Source: Anodontia alba (Eukaryota; Mollusca; Bivalvia; Lucinida; Lucinidae). From it: a stretch of 64,000 nucleotides of DNA. The number at the start of each line of letters is the position of its first letter. Positions within the stretch are counted from its first letter, which is position 1. Shown piece after piece: positions 54,616-64,000 of this stretch. The notes below the pieces were generated by a model. That model worked only from the letters and a program-made list of their open reading frames with translations. It did not search any database and had not been told where the DNA came from. Location: positions 114,036,411-114,100,410 of the forward strand of contig OZ024827.1 of assembly GCA_964016985.1 (NCBI GenBank). The letters are read 5' to 3'. The position numbers were made by a program, and so were the translations under genes.

Positions 54616-54949
54616 GGATAAAGTGACACTATTCAGCAACAGTATGCTGCCAAATGTATCGTTTAGTGGTAATATTACGCTCCATTCTACATCTCTCGAA
54701 AACGCGATTTTGTATACTGTTTAGTTAAGAACCTTCTGCCGGGAAGTATTTCGTTTTCATTATTTAATTAACATTTGGCCTAAATTATGCCGTAAATATC
54801 GAAAAACAAATAATGTTTTGTTTCTAAAATTATATTTCAGTTGAGATTTCCCATGGGCATGGAAGATGATCACATTTTTTTAAACTTACAATTCTGGCAA
54901 TGTGTTAGTTCTCTCAGGAAGTCCGTTTTCTCTGGAAGTAGCAATTTTA
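54616..54949. other. No recognised feature (3' flank of the YR-SET element)
   Basis: AT-rich. I looked for inverted or direct matches to 51,825-51,930 and saw none by eye. Confidence 0.45.
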
Positions 54950-54954
54950 ATGTA

Positions 54955-55195
54955 TATTCACTATTGGCAGAGGTCTGTAAATAGCGATTTAAATGTATCA
55001 GCGCTATTGATAGACTTCTGTAAATAGCGATTTTAGCGTATATTCACTATTGACAGACGTCGAATTAAACGTATAATCGGTATATAAAGACATCTGTAAA
55101 AGGTGAATTTAACATATAACCGCTATTGACAGACGCCTGTAAATCGCGTTATTAAAGTTTAATTGCTATTGACAGATATCTGTAAATAGCCACAC
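54955..55195 (+). repeat. Tandem array, unit about 43 bp, 5-6 copies
   Basis: Units contain 'tctgtaaatagcgatttta' and 'tattcactattgacagac', starting near 54,974, 55,017, 55,057, 55,093, 55,136 and 55,180. Moderately diverged. Confidence 0.8.
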
Positions 55196-55716
55196 CGTAA
55201 AAACTAACAAAAATGTTAGTCCGTAATCTGCCTACAAGCAATTTGTACCAAGAATTCGGAAGTGGTCGAAATGGACTCAATCTGAATTGCAATCCGACCT
55301 TAAGTCGGTGCATTACGACATGTTACGCAAAAAAAAGAAAGAAAAAAAGAAAAAACGATGTGTATGAAAATGAAAATTTGGTCGGTTTTGAAAATTGCCT
55401 GTTTTTTACAAAAAAAAAAAAAAAAAAAAAGTGTCGATATTTTCTCCAGTTTTTTTTTTTTTTTTTTTTTTTTTGGTATGTTCCGCACAGTTGAAATCAT
55501 AAATGCAAATATCCGGAGAAAATATCGTTTCATGAAGATTAAATTCTTGAAAATATTGATTTTTCATTTCCTGGAAATTTTCATATTCAACGATAAGCTT
55601 TGGCAAGTTAGAAAACCCACGTCATGCAAATGTCTAGTAGTACCAGTTTCAGCAGAATTATTTACAGTTGAAAACTGTGCGTTATTAAAGCATTTGAGCG
55701 CATTTTTATTTTGCTC

Positions 55717-55749
<33 letters not shown>

Positions 55750-55895
55750 TTTTTTTTTTTGTTTTTTTTTTGTGTGTGTTTGTTTGTTTGTTGTTTTTTT
55801 GTTGTTGTTTTTTTTGTTGTTGTTTTTTAAGTGTTTGCAGCAAAGTTTTATACTAAAGTACCAGCTCTACTAAACGATATAAAAGAAATGCTTAC
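55196..55895. repeat. Low-complexity block with poly-A and poly-T tracts
   Basis: A-run at 55,410-55,430, T-runs at 55,451-55,474 and 55,719-55,748, then T/G sequence to 55,827. Long frames on both strands (55,213-55,494, 55,358-55,873, 55,300-55,606) are produced by these runs and are not genes. Confidence 0.75.
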
Positions 55896-56329
55896 CCGAT
55901 GATGGTTCATATTAAATGAGCTTTTCTGAGAGATGTCAAATGGAGAGATAAGTGCAAGAGGAAATTTGGCTTCTTGGTTGGAAGCACTTTAAATTTCCGG
56001 ATTCGATGAAAAAATATTTGTCCGTCGAAATCAACTTCGTTTTTAGCATGCGGCTCAAGCTTGTGGCACATTGCGTTGCCGACCCGCATGGTCATAATGG
56101 TTGTAGACTTCGTCGGATGAAATTGTATTTAGAGTTTATGTACTGTTTATTCTGTGATGCATACGTAAAACCTTGCTGATAAATGCCAACACAGACGTGT
56201 TTGAAACGCAATCTTTCGCCTGAAAAATAACATAGCTGACCCATAGCTGTTGGCGTCACAGTATCAGTCACTAAATGACTAATGCAAATCGAATTGAACT
56301 ATGAGCTGGAGCACAGCAATCCCACAATT
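55896..56329. other. No recognised gene
   Basis: Short frames at 55,907-56,095 (minus) and 55,952-56,179 (plus) overlap and lack recognisable features. Confidence 0.45.
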
Positions 56330-56545
56330 TACAGATGCTTACAGTGACGACAGACAAGTCTGTGCATCCATGCAGTCCGATCAGAGTCTTCACTATGCAT
56401 ACTCTAAGGATAGTTTAAGACCCATTGTTTCTTAACCCATTATAGTCAGAAGACCCGTAAAAGGGTAAATGTCAAACAGTGCAGACCCAGATGAGACGCC
56501 GCAGAACGCGGCGTCTGATCAGGGTCTCCACTGTTTGCAAATAGT
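56330..56545. repeat. MITE-like element with near-perfect hairpin at 56,473-56,537
   Basis: 'caaacagtgcagacccagat' / 'gatcagggtctccactgtttg'-type arms plus 'gagacgccgc' / 'gcggcgtctg' make a roughly 30-bp stem with a 5-base 'agaac' loop. This is the best-preserved copy of the family found across the window. The preceding 56,330-56,440 has diverged arms ('gcagtccgatcagagtcttc'). Confidence 0.8.
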
Positions 56546-56734
56546 TTAGCAATTTTTTTCTAGGAATATGTAAATCTCAAAACCGGACGTACCTAAAATT
56601 GAAATTGGACTCTTCCAATATATAGTATGGGAGTCTCAGAGTATATTCAGTATACAATGGGTTGAAGGTTCCATATTCATCTAAAATAGACATTTTATCA
56701 AGGAAAGTTTAATAAGTTTATAAATGGTATTAAT

Positions 56735-56965
56735 ATGATTATAAGATGTGACATCTGACAGCCTGTAAAAATTCAGTTAGTCTCGCGATTTTGAATTGGA
56801 TCAAAAAGTGATATGATTTTTATCGTACCTCTGAATGTATGTTGGCAACATTAATTCAGAGATACGATAAATAATATTTTAATTTTTGATCTAGTTCAAG
56901 AACGAGTGACTATGTGGAATTTTACAGGCTGCCAGGTTTCACATTTTATGATTGTATGAATGTTG
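56735..56965. repeat. Inverted-repeat element, about 95-bp arms
   Basis: 'gacagcctgtaaaaattca' at about 56,758 pairs with 'gaattttacaggctgccag' at about 56,918; 'tttttatcgtacctctgaat' pairs with 'attcagagatacgataaata'. Outer 'gattataagatgtgac' / 'cacattttatgattgta' extends the arms. Confidence 0.8.
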
Positions 56966-57114
56966 TTGTTTTTTTTTTTTAACCTTTCTTGGATAATAAA
57001 GTTTATTTTTTTGAGGCATATGAACCCCTAAAGCGACCAGGCTTACGTAAATTTAAAATATAAGTAATTTGACTGGATTCTGGTTGGCTGGTATCATTGT
57101 ACCAAAAAATCAAC

Positions 57115-57910
57115 GATTTATTTCAAATTCTAATTCACTCGCTTATGTAACGCGACGTCCGATTGGATAACGTCAAAACTTTGCGACGGTATATTCTGCG
57201 GTATACTGTCTGAAAGCCGACATCATCACATAACGTCGCTTTTCATTGGCTGGCATTTGGTTTTACGCAGCTCAAAACGCATGCTTGCCGCTTTGTGCAA
57301 ATAGTACAGTTTCAAGCAAAACAAATGAATAAGTAAAGACTAACCGCATTAAAATGCAACAGTAAATGCATTAGTAAAGATGAAGTGAATTAGAACGGGG
57401 ATAACCGTAATAAAATTTTTCATTTCGGAGGTATATCGTCGATTTTACGGCCACAAATTTCGTTTTACGGTTCCGCCGACGCGTCGCCGTAAAACAAAAT
57501 TTCCGACCGTAAAACCGACGATTTACCTCCCCAAATTAAAAGTTTCGATACAATTATCGCCTTATCCTAGTGTACTCGCAAATGTAAGCGACGTCCAGTA
57601 GGATGACGTCTAACATTTGCGATAGTATATTTCCTGCGAATATACTGATATACTGCCGGAAACCTGACGTCATTACGTTTTGTCGTTTTTCACTGGCTGG
57701 CGCTTGGTTTTGCGCTATTAACAACACTTGCCCGTGGTGTGAATATAGTTAAAAGTGTGCATTAGAATGGGGATAACTGTGTTAAAATTACCATTTGGGG
57801 AAGCAAATTGTCGGGTTAACGTTCGCAACTTGCATTTTACGGCGACACGTTTAAATGAAACTGGTGACCGTTAAACGCCGATTTACCTCCCCAAATGACA
57901 ATTTTGAAGA
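57115..57910 (+). repeat. Tandem duplication of a unit ending in a palindrome
   Basis: Unit 1 (57,115-57,545) and unit 2 (57,575-57,905) share 'gcgacgtccgattggat' / 'gcgacgtccagtaggat', 'cattggctggcatttggttt' / 'cactggctggcgcttggttt', 'ggggataaccgtaataaaat' / 'ggggataactgtgttaaaat', and a 'cgatttacctccccaaat' end. In unit 1 the last 110 bases form a hairpin ('ggtatatcgtcgattttacg' / 'cgtaaaaccgacgatttacc'). Diverged. Confidence 0.7.
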
Positions 57911-58634
57911 CAGTTTATCACCTAAATAAATCTAATTTGTGGTAGATTGCGCTGCAGACCTATATACGTTTGTGTACATAGTCAATATGTCTGTAAGCTT
58001 TGTCAACTTATTGAATGTTATAGTAAAATCACGTTTTGAGAAAATGTTGTCCAATTTATGATCTTTTAACGATCATATGTGCATTCACACTGAAAGGGTA
58101 GATGTCTAACTCCCTTTATAGCTTGAGCAACGGGAAGGATCGGGTGTGGCTAAGGATTAGTCGCACCTGAGTTTTCGCTGTTAGCACCGTTTCCTCATGG
58201 ACCGGCTCAATTTTATATGTACATCATAGCCGCCATACACAAACAACGCATAATATGCCAAAATGTATTTTCTTAAGTCATATCATCAAACTATAAAGTC
58301 TCATTTAGGCTGGCTATATGAAGGTGCTTTCAAACAGGGGACAAAGCGACACTCACTTTGCCACCATGGTTGAAATGTTTGATGTTTTGCCCACAGAAGT
58401 CATTGGTCTATGAAAAAATTTAGCCAAATATACTCAATACAATTTCCATGTCTGAATGCATTTATCCATGTGATGCGGTTGATATTCGTAGCCATTGTAA
58501 TGGATGAAATCGAATTCCAAGCTGCGAATCCCAAGACAACTTCACACACTAATAACATGTAGTCCAACGGCCATGTTTTCCTATAATTGTGGCGTTCTCA
58601 GGATTTTTTTATCTTGTTGATATGAAATCCGATT
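57911..58634. other. No recognised gene
   Basis: AT-rich; nothing supported. Confidence 0.45.
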
Positions 58635-58880
58635 TATTAGCTCACCTGAGCATGAAGTGATCAAGGTGAGCTGTTTTGATCAGTCAATGTCCTTCGTCCG
58701 TCGTGCGTCGTGCGTCGTCCGTCATTCATCGTTCGTCGGGAGGCGTTAACAATTGCTTTAAAAGCCTAGTCCTTCTACAACCCTGGACCAAAGGGCTCGA
58801 AACTTGATAAGGAAGCATCAGGCAGACTTGTAGATCATAAAAAATTGTTCCGATGGAAATGTCATATCATGCACCCAAGA
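58635..58880 (+). repeat. 'gagct/gtccgtc' family repeat, short copy
   Basis: 'ttagctcacctgagcatgaa' and 'ggtgagctgttttgatcagt' are followed by 'cgtccgtcgtgcgtcgtgcg' and one 'cgaaacttgataaggaagca' unit. Same family as 47,140-51,395. Confidence 0.7.
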
Positions 58881-58899
58881 TGAAACAGCCACAATAAAA

Positions 58900-59160
58900 A
58901 TTGAGAAGAGCAATGATCAGGCACTGATACAATCAGGTCCCGACTCTGCACAATAAACCACAAGGGAAAGAGGTCACAACAGGAAGTGACACCAGTAGAC
59001 TCATAAAACATGATAAATCGAGTGGTAGGTGATGACTCAGGGATCTAAACATAACTGAATAATAGCTACATACAAAGTAACACCTACGAAACTAACACAG
59101 AACAGTACAGAACCACAACAAAAGCACCATCTTGGAACGGTCGGTAATTAATGATTAGTG
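58900..59160 (-). repeat. Possible diverged retroelement 3' UTR
   Basis: 'aataaaccacaa' and 'caccatcttggaacggtcgg' resemble 'aataaaccacaaagcaacaa' and 'ccgccttagaacggtcgg' of copies F and G, in the same orientation. The rest is too diverged to align by eye; probably a sister subfamily. Confidence 0.35.
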
Positions 59161-59194
59161 GAGATAAGTTAACTTTACGAGACCTCATCTTTCA

Positions 59195-62100
59195 CTCTCA
59201 CTTCCACTGTGGTGCAAAACTTCAAACGCAGTACCATAGAAGTACCATACTCTACTTTACTACATCTCAGGTGCTGCTGTGGTGTCCTCCTGTACAGTTA
59301 TTACCGCCGTGATACAGCTCTACTGTATGGCGACTATGACCAAGTATAATATCCCGAGTCTACTACCACCCCGGTAGCCTGAAATGCAACCCCAGTACCT
59401 CTCTATGTTCCGACTGAACAGCTACCACTGTACTGTCACAGTTATAGTCATAAGCTTTCGTTCAGATCTGGAATCATGCGTTCAGCTGTACAGCTACTTC
59501 CAACCCAGTACTGCTGCAGTGCCCTACTGTAGAGCTGTGCCATTATTAGTGCTGAATTGCTCTACTGTACAGCTACCGTCAACCAAGTACCGGTGTAGTG
59601 GCCTACTCTACAGCTACCACCACCACAGTACATCTGTAGTGCCCATCTGTACAGGTACCACTGTCCCAGTAAAGTTTAAAGTTTTAGGGCCCAATTGTAG
59701 AGAATCACTCGCCCAAGTACCTCTGTATTGCCCTACTGTACAGCAACCACCACCTCACTACCGCTGGTCATCCCTACTGTACAGATACCGCAATCCCAGT
59801 ACCGCTGTAGAGCCCCACTGTACATGTAGCGTCACCCCAGTACCTCTATAGTTCCCGACTGTACAGCTACAGGCATTCCAGTACAACTGTAGTGCCCTAC
59901 TGTACAGCTAGTGCTAACCCCGTACCGCTGGAGTGGCCTTCTGTACAGGTTTTGCAACCTAAGTACCACTGCAGTGCCCTGTTTTACAGCTGCCTCCACC
60001 CCAGTATCGCTGTTTTGCCGCTGTAATGTAGTTCTGTACAGCTCTACAACCCCACTACCTCCGAAGTTCCGTGCTGTTTCACCGCCCAAGTACACATTGA
60101 GTGCCCTACTCTACAGATTACGCTGCCCCAGTACCGCTGAAGTACCCTATCGTATAGCAACCAAAACCTCACTTCCGCTGTTCTGCCCTACTGTACAGGT
60201 ACCGCCACCCTAGTACCGCTGTAGAGACCTACTATACAGCTGCTGTTACCCCAGTACATTTCTAGTTCCCGACTGTACAGCTATCGCCCCTCCAGTACCA
60301 CCGTAGTGCACTACTGTTCAGCTAGCGCTATCCCCGTACCGCTGGAGTGGCTGACTGTACAGGTGTCGCAACCGAAGTACTACTGCAGTGCCCTGTTTTA
60401 TAGCTATCGCCTTCCTAGTATCATTGTTAATCCCTAATATTCCGGTACTGCGACCAAAACACCGATGTAGTGTTCTACTGTATATCTGCCGACAACCCAG
60501 TACTGCTGTAGTGCCCTATTGTACAGCTACAGCCACAGTTACTGCTGTATTGCCCTATTTTACATCTACCGCCAACCTAGTACGGTTGTAGTGGCCTACT
60601 GTACAGCTACTGCCAACCCTGTACAGCTGTTTTGCAAATGAATTTCCAACCCAGTGCAGATTTAGTCCCCTACATTACAACTACCGTAAACCCAGTACCA
60701 CTGTAGTCCCTACTCTCAAGCTGTTGCCACTCCACTACCGCTGTAGCGCCTTACTCTACCCTACAGTACAGTTACTGACACCTAGTACTGCTCTAGTGCC
60801 CTACTGTACAGCTACTGCCACGCAAGTACATGTGTAGTCCCTACAGTACAGTTACTTACACCCAGTACGCTGTAGTACCCTACTATACAGCTACTGCCAC
60901 CCAAGTATCTGTAGTGCTCTACAGTAAAGTTATGACACCTAGTACCACTGTAGTGCCCTCATGTAAGTTTACTGCCACCCATGTACAACTGTAGTCCCTA
61001 CATTACAACTACCGCAAACCCAGTACCGCTGTAGTCCATACTCTACAGCTGTTGCCACTCCAGTACCGCTAAAGAGCCATACTCTACAGCTACCGTCACC
61101 CCAGTACCGCTGTCGTGCAGTTCTATACAGCTACTGCGACCCCTCTACCGCTGAGGTTCTCCACAGTTACTGCCGCCCTAGAACTTCCAAACTGTACAGT
61201 TGCTGCCATATCAGTACCGCTGTAGAACCCACTTTACATCTACCGCCAAACTAGTACTACAGTAGTGCCCTTCTGTAAAGCCACTGCCACCATTACTGCT
61301 ATATTGCCCTTCTTTACAGCTATCGCCAACCAAGTACCGCTGTAGGTCCCTACTGTACAGTTATTGCCACCCAAGTACTATTAAACTGTCCTACTGTACA
61401 GCTACCGCCATTCCAGTACCACTGCTGTGCAGTACTGTACAGCAACCGCCACCCGATTACCACAATGCAAAAACACAAAAGCCTACTGTACAGGTACCGC
61501 CATGCAAGTACCGTTGAAATGCCAACAGTACAGTGATTGCCACCACAAGACCACAGCAGTGCTCTACTGTACAGCTACCGCAACACCAGTACCACTGTAG
61601 TGCCCTACTATACTGACATCGGCACCCAGTACTGCTGTAGTGCTTTTCTGTGATCTAACTGCCACTGTACACTGTAGTGCCCTACTGTACAGGTACTGTC
61701 ACCCAAATACAGTTGAACTGCCCTACTGTTTAGTTACTGCCAACCTAGTACTACTGTATTGCACTAATGTACAGCTACAGCTACCTCAGTAGCACTGAAG
61801 TGTCAACTGTACAGGTACCGTTACCCAAATATCGCTGTAGTACCCCACTATACAGCTTAAGCTAGGCCAGTACAACTGTACTGTCACATTTATAGTCAAA
61901 AACTTTTGGCCTACTGTACAGCTACAACCACCCCAGTACCGCTCTAGTGCTCTACTCTACAGCTGCTGCTACTCCGTTATTGTTGTGGAGCCCTACTGTA
62001 CAGAACAGAAGCTGCCTACCCAGTACCGTTGTAGTACCGTACTGGGCAGTTATCATCCCCTCAGTACCTCTGTAATGCCGTACTGTACAGCTACCGTCAC

Positions 62101-63495
62101 TCCAGTACGGTTGTAGTGCCCTACTGTACAGCTGTATTTTTAGAGTAGGGCTCTACAGCAGTATTGGGGTGTCACTAGCTGTACAGTAGGGCAATGACAG
62201 CGGTACTGCGTGGCGGTGGCTGTAGAGTATGGCTCTTCTGTCATCCCAGTAAGGCTGTAGTGCCCTACTGTACAGCTTAAGCAGCCCGGTACCGCTGTAG
62301 TGGCAACTGTACTACCAGTATCCCAGTACCGCTGAAGTGATCTACTGATACAATCTCCCCAGTACCGCTACAGTGCCCTCCTGAACAGCTGCCGTTACCC
62401 AAGTACTGCTGTTGTGCCCTAGTTTTATTCATTACAGTTACTGTCGCCCTAAAACGCCTGTAGTTCCCATATCAGTACCGCTGTAGTACCCCACTTTTCA
62501 CCTGTCGCAAACCTAGTACTGCAATAGTGCCCTACTGTACAGCTACTGTCACAATTACTGCTGTATTGCCCTTCTTTACTGCTACCGCCAACCCTGTACC
62601 TTTGTAGTGCCCTACTGTACAGATACTGCCAACCGTTTTAATGAATTACTGTACAGGAACTGTTACCCAAGTACCGCTGCTGTGCTTAGTGTACAGCTAC
62701 TGATACCCCAGTACTGCTGCCCTCCCTTTCTGCACAACTACAGCAACTCGAATGCCACTAAAGTGTCAACTGTACAGCTACCGATACCCCAAAACCGCTC
62801 TATTGTACCGCTACAGCCCCCAAAGTGCCACTGCACCATAACATTTATAGTCAAAGTTTTCGTCTTTATTGTGAATTAAGCATTCATTTGTACAGCTACA
62901 GACACCCCAGTAGCACTGAAGTGTCAACTTTACAGCTACCGTTACCCAAGTACCGCTGTTGTGCTTAGTGTACAGCTACCGATACCCCAGTACTGCTGCA
63001 CTGCCCTACTGTACAACTATAGCAACAGTGCTACTAAAGTGTCAACTGTACAGCTACCGATACCCTAAAACCGCTCCACTGTACCACTACAGTCTCCAAA
63101 GTGCCACTGCACCATAACATTGATAGTCAAAGTTTTCGCCTTGATTTTGAATTAAGCATTCATTTATACAGATAAAGACACCCCAGTAGCACTGAAGTGT
63201 CAACTGTACAGCTACCATTATCCAAGTACCGATGTAGTGCCCCATTGTACAGCTACATCCACCACAGTACCACTATACTGTCACATTCACAGTCAAAAGC
63301 TTTCGTCCTACTGTACAACTACTAACACCCCGGTACCGCTGTAGTGCCCTACTCTACAGCTGCTACCACTGCAGTACCGATGTAGAACTATACTATACAG
63401 TGCTCAAGTATCGCTGTAGAGCTTTTCTCTGTACGTCAAACCTAGTACTGCTGTAGTACTCTACTGTACACCTACCGCCACCGCAGTACCGCTGG
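59195..63495 (+). repeat. 41-bp satellite array, about 100 copies
   Basis: The consensus unit reads 'cagtaccgctgtagtgccct' then 'actgtacagctaccgccaccc'. Period 41 is exact where measured (starts of 'tgtacag' at 59,901, 59,942 and 59,983). Each unit carries the 8-bp palindrome CTGTACAG. Units are 70-95% similar, with local indels. A block at 62,141-62,233 is inverted. Spacer pieces with 'atagtcataagctttcgttc' (59,444), and 'tatagtcaaa' types at about 61,881, 62,843, 63,122 and 63,288, recur. Frames such as 59,384-59,851 and 59,911-60,213 simply translate the repeat. Confidence 0.95.
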
Positions 63496-63920
63496 AGAAA
63501 CGAATTTGGAATTTTGATGTGCGCGGAGATATACGATGGCGCTGGCGCGGGGATATGCGATGGCGCGCCATCGATCTGCTTTAGTTTTGTTTGTGTTGGA
63601 GTTTTACGGCCCATTGACAATTTTAGGTCATTTCGATGCTGTCAGTTACTTAGTAGTTCATTACTATATTGCATAAAGAAAAGGTATGCTTCTAGGGTAA
63701 TGATTATACTGCTAAATACGAGTAATGTTTAAGAGCGTCAAAATCCATGACTACAGGGTATGTGGTTTAATTGACAGTACCAACCGTGGAAGATTGAGGC
63801 TAGTACTGCATATGTAGATCCATCCGTGGTTGGTGTATACAACGAGAACAGTGATGATACCTGGTCTGTCTGTACCTATTCACTCACACATGGTTTATGT
63901 TATGCCCTGCATCTTACCAG
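63496..63920. other. Satellite flank, no gene
   Basis: Small internal duplication 'gatatacgatggcgctggcg' / 'gatatgcgatggcgcgccat' at 63,527-63,572. The ORFs 63,393-63,620 (minus) and 63,514-63,732 (plus) overlap here without recognisable features. Confidence 0.5.
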
Positions 63921-63921
63921 C

Positions 63922-64000
63922 TAGCGCGGTAGATAAGTGATGAGCGTACTGGCCTGTAGAGCTACAGGTTCCATGATCGATCCCAGACGTAGGCAAGGGG
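63922..64000 (+). repeat. tRNA-derived (SINE-like) sequence at window end
   Basis: 'agctagcgcggtagataag' resembles an A box. 'cctgtagagctacagg' forms a stem-loop in the anticodon-arm position. 'ggttccatgatcgatccc' resembles a B-box/T-arm with an insertion. Cut by the window end, so the element's tail cannot be seen. Confidence 0.45.

Noticed and set aside
55213..55873. ORFs of 93 and 171 codons that look like membrane proteins
   Set aside because: Phe/Cys/Leu-rich frames produced by T-runs.
59384..60591. ORFs up to 155 codons with a repeating SYRCS/LLYSY-type pattern
   Set aside because: They translate the 41-bp satellite; 41 is not a multiple of 3, so the frame cycles and no repeat protein is conserved.

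Overview
The window reads as a piece of a large, AT-rich, intron-rich invertebrate nuclear genome, most probably a marine bivalve mollusc. The organism call is an inference from dispersed families that I associate with bivalves: a reverse transcriptase with the C-terminal motif YISQLIRFAR, 'gagct...gtccgtccgtc' modular repeats carrying 'aagatggccgccatcttgaaa', short palindromes with 'aaacagtgtagacccagatcagacgccgc'-type arms, and a Tc1 transposase starting MVRLTDVQRGRT. I see no prokaryotic organisation, no CRISPR array, no rRNA, and no complete host gene. Two short stretches on the minus strand (29.77-30.01 kb and 36.70-36.87 kb) look like possible host exons, with low confidence.

Almost everything recognisable is mobile-element debris, often nested. 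0-9 kb: a two-module dispersed repeat (1-460 and 5155-5768), several 3' ends of one retroelement family (1.97-2.76, 5.77-6.40, 7.02-7.35 kb), a different RT fragment inserted into one of them with a 5-bp target duplication, and an RT gene lacking its catalytic core (7.48-8.34 kb). 9-20 kb: MITE-like inverted repeats, then a palindromic element split at 13.29-15.83 kb by a TIR element with an 8-bp target duplication, itself holding a broken APE-type LINE; a small GC-rich island lies at 16.87-17.12 kb. 20-27 kb: an element made of about 7.5 copies of a 191-bp unit (20.09-21.78 kb), another retroelement 3' end, a large inverted repeat, and a 2.1-kb hAT-like element with a perfect 8-bp target duplication (24.38-26.48 kb).

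27-44 kb: foldback elements, tRNA-derived SINE pieces, microsatellites, duplications and a 1,579-bp Tc1-type transposon with perfect 26-bp TIRs and a frameshifted transposase (38.50-40.08 kb). 44-51.4 kb: two degenerate tandem arrays carrying three more retroelement insertions. 51.8-54.6 kb: the most interesting locus, a degraded element whose reading frames encode a tyrosine recombinase followed by a KMT5A-like SET domain, apparently as one protein. 54.6-59.2 kb: small tandem repeats and duplicated palindromes. 59.2-63.5 kb: about 100 copies of a 41-bp satellite containing the palindrome CTGTACAG. The window ends in a tRNA-like sequence.

No operon or pathway can be described. The relationships are of insertion order: which element lies inside which, and which copies are broken.
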